This document shows positions 29,325 through 39,384 of a DNA stretch of 64,000 nt, piece after piece. The stretch's first letter is position 1; the number at the start of each line of letters is the position of its first letter. The stretch comes from Agapetus fuscipes (taxonomy: Eukaryota; Arthropoda; Insecta; Trichoptera; Glossosomatidae): positions 310,001-374,000 of the forward strand of contig OX637354.1 in NCBI GenBank assembly GCA_951799405.1, in the 5' to 3' direction. A program made the translations under genes and the position numbers. Under the pieces are notes generated by a model. The model was not told the DNA's origin. It saw only the letters and a program-made list of their open reading frames with translations, and ran no database searches.

Positions 29325-29563
29325 ATATCGGGACTCTGGATGAAATGAAAATAGTATGCAAGGACCAAAAAAAAATGGCGGTTGATCTGTAATGCTGGCG
29401 TTTAAGGCTGAGGCTTTAAAAAAATATATTGTTTACTTTTGAAAAATGTTTATGTTTTGTAGGTTTTAATTTTTACTGGTTTAATTGTTTAGTGTTTGTT
29501 TTTTTATGTACTTAAATTTAATTAATTATTTGTATTCCTTGACTTATAGGTTGGTATGAGGCT
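29325..29563 (+). pseudogene. LINE-A 3' end, interrupted by LINE-B
   Basis: GACTCTGGATGAAATGAAAA, TATGCAAGGACCAAAAAAAA and GGCGGTTGATCTGTAATGCT are the last LINE-A codons, followed by UTR and the A-tail up to GGTATGAGGCT. The module resumes at 31176. Confidence 0.85.
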
Positions 29564-31175
29564 TGTCTTGTCTTGTCTTGTATCCTGCCGCCTTTCCTCT
29601 AGGGGTGGCCAGTACCTCCACACAAGTGCCTCCACTTGACTCTGTCCTTGCATACTTCTTTCATCTCATCTAATTTCATCACTCTTTTCATGCATGCTCT
29701 TCTCTTGTTTCCACTCTGTAGATTCCATTCATTCGCAATCTCATTTATCTGATCAATCCATTGTTTCCTAGGTCTTCCCCTTCCACGCTTACCTGTTACA
29801 TTCCCTTTATACACTCTTTTTGTCAGTCGGTCTTCATTCATCCTTTCAATATGTCCAAACCATCGCATCACACTTCTTTGAACTTTCACTTTCACGCTTT
29901 CTTTTACTCCGCATTCATTTAGAACCCATTCGTTTCTCACTCTATCTTTCAGTGTTTTTCCTGTCATACTTCTCAGATGGGCCATTTCTACGGTGCATAC
30001 CTTATTTAATTCTCTTTCATTCAACGTCCATGACTCGCTTCCATACATCAGGGTCGGCAACAAAATACAATTGTGTACCGCCATTTTCATTTTCTTTGGT
30101 ATCCTTTTATTCTTCGCTATTCTACCAAACGCTCCTATCACGCATCTTCCTTTGCTGGCACGCTTCTCTAATTCTTTCGTCATCTTACCATTCGCCTCAA
30201 ACTTACTTCCTAAATAGTCAAACTCATTCACTACTTCAACTTTTATTCCATTCAAATTAATTGTAAGTTCCTCACATACTTCATTCCTGTCAAAAACTAA
30301 TACTTTTGTCTTATTCGCATTTACTTTCAAGCTATTCTTACAAAATGCATCATTTAGTTTGGTTAACATCGTTTGGAGTTCCTCCGCCGAGTCAGCTAAA
30401 ACTATAGCATCATCAGCATAAAGAAGTACTCCAACTCTTGTTTCACCCACTTTCACTCCGCTCTCTGATATTCCAGCTTCTTTTATGCAACTGTCCATGA
30501 TTATATTAAACAACCATGGACTCATCACGCAGCCTTGCCTCACTCCCTTATATACATCAAACCAGTCACTATATCTCCCATCCACTCTTACACATGCCGA
30601 ACTATTTTCATAGATGGCACGTATCACATTCAGAAGATTATCATTCACACCGTACTTCCTGAGAACATTCCACAGCATACATCTGTCCACCGAGTCAAAG
30701 GCCCTCTCAAGATCTACGAATGCTGCGTAGACCACCCTCCCCACAGCCAGATGTTTTTCAACAATCTGTCTGAGAGTAAAGATTTGGTCCACACAACCTC
30801 GTCCTGGCATAAAGCCAGATTGAATATCAGAGACCCTGTGATCGGTGGCCATTCTCACTTTTTTTATGACAATTTTGCATAAGACTTTCCCAGGTATACT
30901 AAGGAGACTAATGGGCCTGAAGTTACGGCAGTCTTTCTTGTCCCCTTTACCCTTGTAAATAGGGACAATGACCGCCTTTCTCCAGTCCATCGGTACTACC
31001 CTGTCTTTCATACACATCTTGCATAATTCAAACATCCACTCTACCACATATTCTCCTCCTGCCTTTAACATCTCAGCATTCAATCCATCCATACTTGCAG
31101 CCTTTCCATTCTTCAGCTCTTTTATGCTTGCTTTTATTTCCTCTTTCAAAATATCCTCATTACTTTCATTCTTTC
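29564..31175 (-). mobile_element. LINE-B retrotransposon, 5'-truncated, with 5-bp TSD
   Basis: Minus-strand insertion bounded by AGGCT at 29559-29563 and 31176-31180; removing it restores GGTATGAGGCTGACCACC of the A-tail. The 3' end is a (CAAGA)n-type run (seen as TGTCTTGTCTTGTCTTG on plus) after only ~20 bp of UTR, unlike LINE-A's long 3' UTR. Its RT frame is open to the truncation point, so the insertion is young and later than the LINE-A copy it sits in. Confidence 0.9.
29599..31149 (-). pseudogene. LINE-B reverse transcriptase (ORF2-type), C-terminal 516 residues
   Basis: Sister of the LINE-A protein, with most blocks alignable: MDGLNAEMLK near residue 20, FRPISLLSIPGKV ~77-89, SGFMPGRGCVDQIFTLRQ ~111-128, FVDLERAFDSVD ~144-155, KGVRQGCVMSPWLFNIIMD ~201-219, catalytic LLYADD ~242-247, DYLGSKFEANG, PTLMYGSESW, RWFGHIERM and KRGRGRPRKQW. 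The C-terminus is CGGTGHP rather than LINE-A's ICNVG. The endonuclease and the first part of RT are missing. The start codon is simply the first ATG after the truncation, not a real start. Confidence 0.92.
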
Positions 31176-31392
31176 AGGCTGACCACCTATAATGTAAAAA
31201 ATGGTTCACTTTGCCATTGTCACCCCTGTTTCAGGGAAGGTCGGAAAGAGTACAGGGCGTTCATTTGAGATTGGGTGTTTATATTGTAGGTCCACATGCG
31301 GCATGTGTTAGCATGAAATTATACATGTCTGTTTGTGGGAACGCGTTTAATATGAATCTTAAATGATATATATCTTTGCAGCTTAGATTAGA
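31176..31392 (+). repeat. A-tail, continuation after LINE-B
   Basis: AGGCTGACCACCTATAATGT through the CCCTGTTTCAGGG hairpin to TTTGCAGCTTAGATTAGAAT. It completes the copy begun at 29325. Confidence 0.88.
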
Positions 31393-31471
31393 ATCCGCAC
31401 TTACAACGGCAGCATGTTGAATATGTTAGCTTTATTGATCAAAAAACTTTGAAAAAATTAGCATTAAAAAG

Positions 31472-31710
31472 TTTCTTGACTAATAGGCTGATATGAGGCT
31501 AACCCTCCATGCTGTAAAATCTTTTGCTCACTTTTGTTCACATATTTTGTTAATGCCCCCTTGGTTTCAGGAAAGGCAACAGGAGTTACAAAGTTTATTT
31601 TATAAATACACATGCAGCATATGTAAACGCAAACTTACATGTCTGCTTGTGGACATGCATTCAATATCACCCTTAAATGTCAATGCATCGTTGCAGCTGA
31701 GATTAAAGAG
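31472..31710 (+). repeat. A-tail copy, diverged subtype
   Basis: Begins TTTCTTGACTAATAGGCTGA; hairpin decayed (CCCTTGGTTTCAGGAAAGG); ends GTTGCAGCTGAGATTAAAG. Confidence 0.82.
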
Positions 31711-32099
31711 TATTCTAGAAAACTTTGTCATGCTTTTTGCTCCACCCATTACCTCCATCTCCTCCATCCATTGGAAATAATACAATTATAAATGATTTCA
31801 TCCCTTTGCAGACTTCATCACGTTCTCTCACCATGATGACGACGAGGATGATCATGGATTGATGTGAGTCCTCAATTCCGATAATGGCGGAGCCTCTCAT
31901 CCTGTCGATAAACGAGACATTCGAGACAAGATCACGTCTGGCGTTAACGACTGCCATACCACCACATGTCGTATGTGACCAATCATAGCCGTGTCCCTGG
32001 TGAGCTCTGGACGATGGCTTAATCAGTCACGCTTCTACTTTCCAAGCGAAAAGCTAGGGTTCGGACAACTTCCTGCGATAAACTCCTATCTATCTATAA
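31711..32099. other. no recognised feature
   Basis: Contains CTCC(A)TCTCCTCCATCC pyrimidine runs and an 80-codon minus frame I do not recognise. Confidence 0.35.
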
Positions 32100-32150
32100 T
32101 CTAAATTTCAAAGATATACGTCATTTATGATTCATGTTAATTGCATTTGA
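32100..32150 (-). repeat. A-tail terminal fragment
   Basis: TAATCTAAATTTCAAAGATA and GATTCATGTTAATTGCATTT. Confidence 0.65.
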
Positions 32151-32247
32151 TAAGTTAGTTTTAAGTTTAATTTTTATTTTAAATTGTTCTAAGGTATTTT
32201 TTAAGGTATTCTTTAAGTATTTTTTGTAAATCATTTATAATTTTTTG

Positions 32248-32390
32248 TGCTCCTTGACTAATAGGTTGGTATGAGGCTGACCCCCCGTGCTGTAAAAATT
32301 GGTTCACTTTTGCCAATGCACACCCGTTTTCAGGGGAAGGCAGCAGGAGTTGCAAGGTTTATGTTCATGTGAGTTTTTTTTATTTGTATA
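32248..32390 (+). repeat. A-tail, 5' half
   Basis: Starts exactly at CTCCTTGACTAATAGGTTGG and ends at TTTTATTTGTATA, where LINE-A coding sequence begins. This has a 5' end but no 3' end. Confidence 0.8.
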
Positions 32391-32823
32391 GAAGTATGCA
32401 AGGACAGGAAAAAGTGGCGGCTAATCTGCAATGCTGATTTGTAATGTTGGTTTATTAGTTTGCTACATTTTTTGCATAAGAAATTTTTGCCTTTTTTTGC
32501 ATACTCGTAGTTTTATTTTTAAGATTTGTTGTTGTTTTTTTTTTATACTTAAATGTTATTTATTACTCGTATTCCTTGACTTATAGGTTGTTATGAGGCT
32601 GACCACCCATACTGTAAAAAATGGTTCACTTTGCCAAAGTCACCCCTGTTTCAGGAAATGTCGGCAATAGTTGCAGGGCTTATGTTCATTTTAGGTTTGG
32701 ATTTTATTTGTAAGTAGGTACACACTCAGCATTTGTAAGCGCGAACTACACGTGTTTGTTTGTGGGCATACATCTGAGAGCTTTGAATGAATAAATCCTT
32801 GCAACTTAGATTATAGATTATAG
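32391..32823 (+). pseudogene. LINE-A 3' end with A-tail
   Basis: GAAGTATGCAAGGACAGGAA and GCGGCTAATCTGCAATGCTG are the last codons; then ~140 bp UTR, then the complete A-tail ending TTGCAACTTAGATTATAGAT. Confidence 0.88.
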
Positions 32824-32938
32824 TATGCACACATGCAGAATATGTAGGCGCGAACCTATATGTGCCTGTCTGTGGGCATGCAATTAATATGAGCCTTAAA
32901 TGTTAACATATCTTTGCAGCTTAGATTATAGGTTATAG
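32824..32938 (+). repeat. A-tail, 3' half
   Basis: TATGCACACATGCAGAATAT and GTGCCTGTCTGTGGGCATGC, ending TTTGCAGCTTAGATTATAGG. It belongs to the subtype of 22629. Confidence 0.82.
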
Positions 32939-32939
32939 T

Positions 32940-33240
32940 CACATATAAGTTAACGCTTACAAATGCTGCTTGTGGACTTACAATAAAAACCCAATCTTAA
33001 ATTAACATAAACCCTGTCACTTTTTCCGACCTTCCCTGAAGCAGGGGTGACATTGGCCAGTGAACCATTTTTTACAGTATGGATGTTCAGCCTCATACCA
33101 ACCCATAAGTCAAGAAAACTCGTCGAGAGTCGCAAAGATATTCTACATTTAAGATTCATGATATTAAATTCATACACCTTTAAACTCAAGTTCGCGCTTA
33201 CAAATGCTGCATGTGTACTTACAAATTAAAAACCAAACTT
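32940..33240 (-). repeat. two overlapping A-tail fragments
   Basis: 32940-33118 carries AAATGCTGCTTGTGGACTTA to CCATAAGTCAAGAAAAC; 33125-33240 carries GTCGCAAAGATATTCTACAT to AAATGCTGCATGTGTACTTA. They are head-to-tail parts of two copies. Confidence 0.78.
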
Positions 33241-33302
33241 CGCGATCTTTCATGTGATGCTCGTAATCGTACATTAAGTATGAATCGTAAATGTTAAACT
33301 AT

Positions 33303-33735
33303 CTTTGAAATGAAAGAAGTATGCAAGGATAGAAAGAAATGGCGGTTGATCTGTGATGTTGGCGGCTAGGGTTTTTTAAAGTGAAATTGGTTTTATGATT
33401 TAGTTTTTTATGTCCATGTACATATATATTGTTATTTATTGATTTAAAAAAATGTAATTTGTCATGTATGTTCCTTGACTTATAGGTTGTTATGCGGCTG
33501 ACCACCCATAATATAAAAAATTGGTTCACTTTGCCAATGTTACCCCTGTTTCAGGGAAGGACGGCAAGAGTTGCAAGGCTTATGTTCATTTGAGATTGGG
33601 TTTTTATATTGTAGGTCCACATGCGGCATGTGTTAGCGCGAAATTATACATATCTGCTTGTGCGAATGCATTTAATATAAATCTTAAATGATATATATCT
33701 TTGCAGCTTAGATTAGATTAGATCCTTGCAATTTC
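33303..33735 (+). pseudogene. LINE-A 3' end with A-tail
   Basis: GAAATGAAAGAAGTATGCAA (EMKEVCK) and TGGCGGTTGATCTGTGATGT, UTR, then the A-tail from TTCCTTGACTTATAGGTTGT to a (GATTA)n end. Confidence 0.9.
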
Positions 33736-33829
33736 AAATTATGGATCATGGAACGTGGAACCTTCTGAATAGAAATATTTAGCGTTACCTATGAGACTAC
33801 AGCAGGTTTTTAGCCATAATTATGCTTGT

Positions 33830-34077
33830 ATGTAAATCAAATATCTATTGACATTTAAGGCTCTTACATATTTAACGCATGTTCACAAGAAGACACATGT
33901 TAGTTAGCGTTTACACATGCTGCATTTGTACTTACAAAAATAAACCAATCTTCACATGAACATACACCATAAAACTCATGCTGTTTTCCCCTGAAACCGA
34001 GGTGGCATTGATATAAGTGAGCCGTGTTCCTACAGCATGGGGTCCAGCCTCATACCATCCTATTAGTCAAGGAACGC
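33830..34077 (-). repeat. A-tail copy, diverged
   Basis: AATATCTATTGACATTTAAG, AACTCATGCTGTTTTCCCCT and TCCTATTAGTCAAGGAACGC; the hairpin is weakened. Confidence 0.8.
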
Positions 34078-34261
34078 ATGTGTGATTTCTGTAATTTGCT
34101 TCAGCATTCCGAATCTGATTCTGACGTTAAACTGCCGTTTACTCGTACGTGCAAGTCGGTCACACCAGATGTATGCAGTATGTTTTAGGTACCCCATACT
34201 AATCAGGAATGAGGAGGGCCTCGTAAAATCTCTATAAAACGAACCTCTTACCTTCTGCATA
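34078..34261. other. no recognised feature
   Basis: A 65-codon minus frame is not recognised. Confidence 0.35.
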
Positions 34262-34430
34262 TCGATACATTAAGCATTAAGCTGAATAAGTGGCATATGA
34301 AGCTAACATGGGTTTCTCAGATAAATGCACCTTTTTCACTATTTTCTACGAGAGAAAACACTGAAAACGTGTGAAAATCCTGTAGTTTAGAAGTTTTTCA
34401 TGAGCTCTGCTTTATTATAATTTCAAACGG
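34262..34430 (-). mobile_element. MITE-2 copy, truncated
   Basis: AAGCTGAATAAGTGGCATAT, CCTGTAGTTTAGAAGTTTTT and CATGAGCTCTGCTTTATTAT; one end is missing. Confidence 0.78.
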
Positions 34431-34489
34431 CAAGAGATGCAGGTTTTCATTTAAAGTACGTGTAACATGTGCAAGCACGAACTTACATT

Positions 34490-34567
34490 TTTGCGGGAGA
34501 CTCCCTAGATTCGAGAGACTCTAAGGGTCTATGACACTTGTTATAGTGCCGCAGAGGTGTTGGTGAT
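34490..34567 (-). repeat. repeat-H copy
   Basis: GCGGGAGACTCCCTAGATTC, GGGTCTATGACACTTGTTAT and GTGCCGCAGAGGTGTTG: the 5118/6306 repeat on the minus strand. Confidence 0.78.
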
Positions 34568-34644
34568 GTGGCAGTTGTCCATCTCCGGTTGCAGGGTCGT
34601 TAGCTGCGCAGTGCTGTGGTGTGTGTTGCGTTGCTTTGTTTTGA

Positions 34645-34897
34645 GACTATAATCTATAATCTAAGTTGCAAGGATATATTCATTTAAAGCTCTCAGATGT
34701 ATGCCCACAAACCAACAAGTGTAGTTCGCGCTTACAAATGCTGAATGTGTACTTACAAATAAAATCCAAACCTCAAATGAACATAAGCCCCACAACTTTT
34801 GCCGACCTTCCCTGAAACAGGGGTGACATTGGCAAAGTGAACCATTTTTTACAGTATGGGTGGTCAGCCTCATACCAACCTATAAGTCAAGGAATAC
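34645..34897 (-). repeat. A-tail copy identical to that at 15910
   Basis: From CTATAATCTAAGTTGCAAGG to AACCTATAAGTCAAGGAATA I see no difference from 15905-16155, but the sequence upstream of its 5' boundary is unrelated. It therefore moved, or was copied, with an exact boundary at ATTCCTTGACTTATAGG. Confidence 0.92.
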
Positions 34898-35160
34898 ACT
34901 GAGAGGAAATGGCGATTGATATTGTATTTGAAAAGGGCAAGGTTAAATTGGGATGGAAACACAGATACCGGTAACTCATTCCATAAGCGGGCAGTTTGGC
35001 AGAGGAATGAGTCGTGAAAACACCAAGTTCTCATAGTTTTGATATCGACTGCAAATGGTTGGATGTGAGCCGTTCTACGAGTTGCCCTTGTTGTGACGAG
35101 AGGAGGAGGTATAAGTGAGGATATTTCATCAGAGCAGACGACCGACACCTTGAAGGTAAG
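34898..35160 (-). pseudogene. LINE reverse transcriptase C-terminal fragment, third family
   Basis: Minus frame from ~35150 reads PPPLVTTRATRRTAHIQPF, then MRTWCFHDSFLCQTARLWNE and LPVSVFPSQFNLALFKYNIN. This is the C-terminal signature (F-x-x-x-T-A-x-LWN-x-LP-x-x-VFP ... FK-x-x-x-N) of jockey/CR1-group LINEs common in insects. The last residues run into the A-tail, so the stop is not its own. Confidence 0.75.
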
Positions 35161-35162
35161 TT

Positions 35163-35332
35163 AAACTGAATAAGTGATATATTGAATTAATCTGAATATC
35201 TCAAATAAATGCATATTTTCTTCCATTTCCTACGAAAAAAACCGTGAAAATCCTGTAGTTTAGAAGTTTGTCATGAGCACTGCCTTTAAATAAAATTATA
35301 AGTTCACTTACTATTAGAAGTTACTCCTAATC
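35163..35332 (-). mobile_element. MITE-2 copy
   Basis: TTAAACTGAATAAGTGATAT, CCTGTAGTTTAGAAGTTTGT and AAGTTCACTTACTATTAGAA; the right end is missing. Confidence 0.8.
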
Positions 35333-35334
35333 TA

Positions 35335-35590
35335 AATCTAAATCTAAATCTAAGCTGCAAAGATATGTATCATGTGAGATTCATATTAAATGCATTCCCA
35401 CAAGCAGACATGCATAATTTCGCGCTTACACATGCCGCATGTGGACCTACAATATAAAAAACCCAATCTCAAATGAACATAAGCCCTGCAACTCTTGCCG
35501 ACCTTCCCTGAAGCAGGGGTGACATTGGCAAAGTGAACCATTTTTTACAGTATGGGTGGTCAGCCGCATACTAACCTATCAGTCAAGGAT
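35335..35590 (-). repeat. A-tail copy, complete
   Basis: (TAAATC)n end, GCTGCAAAGATATGTATCAT, CCCTGAAGCAGGGG hairpin and CCTATCAGTCAAGGAT. A related TAAATC-ended subtype occurs at 2512. Confidence 0.9.
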
Positions 35591-35869
35591 GGATAAAATG
35601 TTTTATCCATGATTTCTAAAATCAGTGAATCAGCACTTACATATTTTTTACCTTTAAGGTGGCGATATGTAGTAGGTGTCCAGATTTCTAAATGATGATG
35701 ATGATGACTTCTTTTTAATCTAAGCAGCAAAATAAAATCCATGAAAAATACATTCCAGGATAGATATTTTTCGTTTGTGTTTAAAATACACCAAAGAAAT
35801 TAATTTGAATTCTAGCACCGACTCAAATTAAGCCAGATTTTAAATTTAAATTTCAAAGTTTGTAGAATG
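35591..35869. other. mostly unrecognised
   Basis: 35612-35662 has MITE-2 end words (CAGTGAATCAGCACTTACAT, TTTTTACCTTTAAGGTGG). A GAT/TGATGATG run is near 35695. The rest is AT-rich. Confidence 0.4.
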
Positions 35870-36040
35870 TTTGCGTTCCATGCCGAGGGCTAGAGTTCTA
35901 TCCCCACCGAGGGTGCCAGAAATGATTTCCCGTTTCAGTCTGTATTTCAAACTCAAAACAGAATAACTGCAAGGTTTTCTCAGCCTTCAGATAAAATGAG
36001 AACCAGTCCCCTCGGAAGCTAGAAAAACCCCCACTTCAAC
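35870..36040 (+). repeat. SINE-1, head remnant and body
   Basis: GCGTTCCATGCCGAGGGCTA, CCCCACCGAGGGTGCCAGAA and CCCCTCGGAAGCTAG; truncated at CCCCCACTTCAACT. Confidence 0.82.
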
Positions 36041-36104
36041 TTTTATTTCAATTTTACATCGGCGGGGTGGTGTGACATGTGTAGGTAGCTTATTAGTCCT
36101 TCTA

Positions 36105-36355
36105 TAATCTATAACCTAAGTTGCAAGGATATATTGGTATGCAAGGGTCATATTTATTGAATGCCCACAAACAGGCACATGCAAGTTCACGCTTACACAC
36201 GCTGCATGTGTTCTTACAAAAAAAAAACAATCCTCACATGAACATAAACTTTGCAATTCCTGCCGATATCACTGAAACCTGGTTGTCATTGGCAAAAGTG
36301 TATCAAGTTTTTATAGCAAGGAGGTCAGCCTCATATCAATCTATTAGTCAAGGAA
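36105..36355 (-). repeat. A-tail copy, diverged
   Basis: ATCTATAACCTAAGTTGCAA, GCTTACACACGCTGCATGTG and CTATTAGTCAAGGAACC. Confidence 0.82.
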
Positions 36356-36730
36356 CCAATAACATTTGTTTCAGTTTTCTTGGTTAGCGACCTGCGAAAT
36401 GACGTTACATTTTTTCCTGTTCCAACCCATATCATACAATCACTTAATCTTTTTATTTTGAAATCCTTTTTATTGTATTTTCACACAGTTTTTATTCAAT
36501 AACATTTTTTATCAAAATAACAATCAATTTAATCCACTAAGGATGCATTTATTGACATAAAAAACCTCTTCAATACCCCGTTCTTACAATTGTCAGATAA
36601 AAGGTTCGCACATCTTCTCATGGTCTTGGAAACGGTCCTTGAGATATGAAACATCTCTGTGATAATTATTAATTGTTAATCCATTGCCTGCCAGAGACAA
36701 GATATTTTACAAAAAAAAAAAAAACTCTCC
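36356..36730. other. no recognised feature
   Basis: AT-rich, ending in an A13 run at ~36712-36724. Confidence 0.4.
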
Positions 36731-36732
36731 TA

Positions 36733-36865
36733 ATGAGACCCGAGGTGGCTGGAAGACATCAAGGGAACTGCAGGCAGAGGATGGCTGAACACAGCAGCCT
36801 ATAGACAAACATGGAGACGATCGGAGGAGGCCTACGTCCAGGAGAGGACTGAGAAAGGCTGAAGA
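36733..36865 (+). pseudogene. LINE C-terminal fragment, fourth family
   Basis: Reads RWLEDIKGTAGRGWLNTAAY and then RQTWRRSEEAYVQERTEKG before a stop, the extreme C-terminus of an RTE-type LINE protein. The inverse-strand copy is at 47785-47960. An AAGAAGAAGAA end follows. Confidence 0.75.
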
Positions 36866-36921
36866 AGAAGAACAAGAAGAATAACTAATATTTAAGTCGT
36901 ATAGAATCAAAGGCGGGAATC

Positions 36922-37085
36922 TACGCAACGAAACTAAGCTACAAATATATTGCGACTTCTTGCCGCGTTATCCCTGAAGGATTTCGTATGTGATGAATGA
37001 AACCTATTTATTTTTACAGGTATTGGGGCCAGCCTTACGCCAACTACTTCAGTTAAAGTAGGGGCTTCATATTATGGTATTGGTG
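36922..37085 (-). repeat. SINE-1, 3' half
   Basis: ACGAAACTAAGCTACAAATA, TTGCCGCGTTATCCCTGAAG and CAGCCTTACGCCAACTACTT. Confidence 0.83.
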
Positions 37086-37101
37086 CCTTGAATTCAAAAT
37101 C

Positions 37102-37290
37102 AACCAAAGCAACGCAACTAAGCTACACATAATAATAGTGTAACTTTTTGCCGCGTTATCTCCGAAGGGTTTCACAGGTTTCACATGTTGCGAGTGGAAC
37201 CTATCAATTTTGCAGATAAGAGGCCGGCCTTACGCCAACCACTTCAATTGAAGTGGGGGTTTTCCAGCTGTCGAGGAAGCTGGTACTTAT
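37102..37290 (-). repeat. SINE-1, 3' half
   Basis: CAACGCAACTAAGCTACACA, CCGGCCTTACGCCAACCACT and GAAGCTGGTACTTATTTG. It carries an extra ATAATA in the terminal block. Confidence 0.85.
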
Positions 37291-37386
37291 TTGTTTTAAA
37301 GGCAAGATTGTACAATAATTTTTCATTGGCCGGAGAGAAAAGGTTGCAATACAGGATACAATAATAGTATTAAATGCCTCTCTTTA

Positions 37387-37575
37387 TAATGACGTAGTTC
37401 TTCCCAATGTCAGCAGTCAGCTGATTGTCGCCGGGCCAGTGTTATGGTCTTTTACTGTCCATGGACATCCGCTGCGCTGGAGTGTAATGACGTAGTTGTC
37501 TTCCTAATGTCAGCAGTCATCTGATTGTCCATGAGCCAGTGTCATGGTATTATATCCGCTGTGGCGGAGTGACCG
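37387..37575. repeat. ~98-bp tandem duplication
   Basis: AATGTCAGCAGTCAGCTGAT and ATCCGCTGCGCTGGAGTG recur ~100 bp later as AATGTCAGCAGTCATCTGAT and ATCCGCTGTGGCGGAGTG. Flanking sequence is not recognised. Confidence 0.75.
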
Positions 37576-37686
37576 CACTTTCTCACGGGCTTGCCGGTTC
37601 ATCGAATACGATAATCTCTGACAAGATATGCGGGAACCCTACCTCACAAAGACCTGTACACCTGCGCTAAAAAAAAATACTAAATT

Positions 37687-38062
37687 TGGTCGACAGCTCA
37701 GTTGCTAGAGTGCTGGAATTCCACACCGAAAGCTCGGGATGTCAGAAATGATTTACCGTTTACCCTAAATAAAATACAGGAAGGGCTTAAGTAACTACTC
37801 AGTCTTCTCAAGAAATGAGAACCAGTCCTCTCGGGAGCTTTTACCCTAAGACCCTGACCTGTAAAATAAATAAGTTCCACTCGCCACATGCGAAAACCTT
37901 CGGGAATAAATTCAGGGAAAAATTTATCCAAATCGGCAAGTCTTACATCATCATAAAAGGATACGGTAAGACTTATCGTCGAGACTTTCACCCCCTACGC
38001 AACTAAGGTGCAATTTCTTGTCGCGGCGACAAGAAATTGCACTACATGTGCACCATAGTTGC
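37687..38062 (+). repeat. SINE-1 with rearranged 3' end
   Basis: A head remnant (GGTCGACAGCTCAGTTGCTA) and body with CTCTCGGGAGC are present, but the normal 3' end occurs only after a palindromic insertion (37959-38124). Confidence 0.78.
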
Positions 38063-38124
38063 GTAGTTGCTTTTAAAAAAGTGCCCTGGGGTGAAAGTCT
38101 CGACGATAAGTCTTACTGTATCTT
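37959..38124. repeat. nested palindrome
   Basis: Outer arms ATACGGTAAGACTTATCGTC...GAGACTTTCACCCC (37959-37992) and GGGGTGAAAGTCTCGACGAT...AAGTCTTACTGTAT (38091-38124); inner arms GTGCAATTTCTTGTCGC / GCGACAAGAAATTGCAC directly abutting near 38026. The inner sequence is an inverted duplicate of the SINE-1 3' end. Confidence 0.85.
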
Positions 38125-38239
38125 TATAAGATAAGATTTGTCGACGTATTTTTCGTATCTTTTCTTTTATTTACTCTTTGGCTTGGAGTCTTAAATTAAA
38201 AATAATAACGTCAATAGGGTAAATTTAAATGCGTTTTTC

Positions 38240-38442
38240 TCATTCCTTGACTTACAGTTTGGTATGAGGCTGACCCCCTGTGCTGTAAAAATTGATTCAC
38301 TTTTACCATTGCCACACCTATTTAAGGAAAGGTCGGTTAAAGTTGAATGGCTTATGATTTTAATTTGTAAATATATATGCACCATTTGTAAGCGCATACG
38401 TGCCTGTTTGTAGGCATGCATTTAATATGTTTAATTTTTACT
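38240..38442 (+). repeat. A-tail copy, diverged
   Basis: TTCCTTGACTTACAGTTTGG, hairpin region decayed, GCCTGTTTGTAGGCATGCAT. Confidence 0.82.
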
Positions 38443-38454
38443 GTTAAGAAGGGT

Positions 38455-38785
38455 CCGGTCGATAGCTCAGTTGGTAGAGTGCTTGCATTCCATGCCGTGA
38501 ACTCGGGTTCAAATCCCACCGAGGGTGTCAGAAAAAAATTCCCGTTTCGGTGTTTATTTTAAACCCCAAAATAAAACACCGGCAAGGTTTACTCAGCCTT
38601 CACAAGCAATGAGTACCAGCCCTCTCGGGAGCTGGGAAACCCCCACTTCAGCTGAAGTGGTTGGCGTAAGGCCGGCCGCCTTACTTGTAAAAATAAATAG
38701 GTTCAACTCGCCACTTGCGACTCCTTCGGGGATAACGCGGCAAGAAGTTACACTATATGTGTATCTTAGTTGCGTTGTTTTTTTT
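38455..38785 (+). repeat. SINE-1, best full-length copy
   Basis: Head GGTCGATAGCTCAGTTGGTA (A-box), GGGTTCAAATCCC (B-box), then TGTTTATTTTAAACCCCAAA, ACCAGCCCTCTCGGGAGCTG, TTGGCGTAAGGCCGGCC and GCAAGAAGTTACACTATATG, ending TTAGTTGCGTTG. ~330 bp. Used as family reference. Confidence 0.92.
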
Positions 38786-39384
38786 GGGTTAATATATCTT
38801 TTAAACTTAGATTACAGATATTGTAATCTCAGTCAAGGCAAGGTTTTGATTCACCAGTCGCATCAGAGAGATCCTTAAGGAATCGTAAGCCCATCGGTTT
38901 CCTGCTTACCGACAGATCAAATCATGTAATGACGACTTCTTAGACCGCAGACTAAGCCAAGGACTTACCAAAAAAACAATTTCAAGATTTTTTTGTAAAA
39001 TCCAAGACTAGATGCAACATTTAAACTCGGGTTAAAAGTTTCCCCACAGTTAGCAGTAAATCATTCCATTAACAGGCTGCTAGTCAAAGGAAGGAGTCGT
39101 GAAACAACCAAGTTTTTATGAGAGGGCTGCCCTTTGATAAACATAATAGTCAACGTTTTGTTGAGGTTTTATTTAGCGTCTTATGGATACTTATATGGAG
39201 TTTACAATGAAAATTCACTCACCCATTCGCCGATTGCTGAAGCGCAGTTTTCTGTTCCCAAAAGCTGAAACAAAAAATATATTTCAATGTAATGAACACA
39301 CAGTTTTTGTAAAATTAAAGTTGTACTTGTAATACAAGCCGTTTAAAATGCAATGTAAATTAAACATTTGGTTTCAGTTCCTAA
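38786..39384. other. no recognised feature
   Basis: AT-rich; no gene or family from this window. Confidence 0.4.

Noticed and set aside
38455..38530. tRNA gene (GGTCGATAGCTCAGTTGG...GGTTCAAATCCC)
   Set aside because: Head of the multi-copy SINE-1; the spacing and stems do not make a standard cloverleaf.
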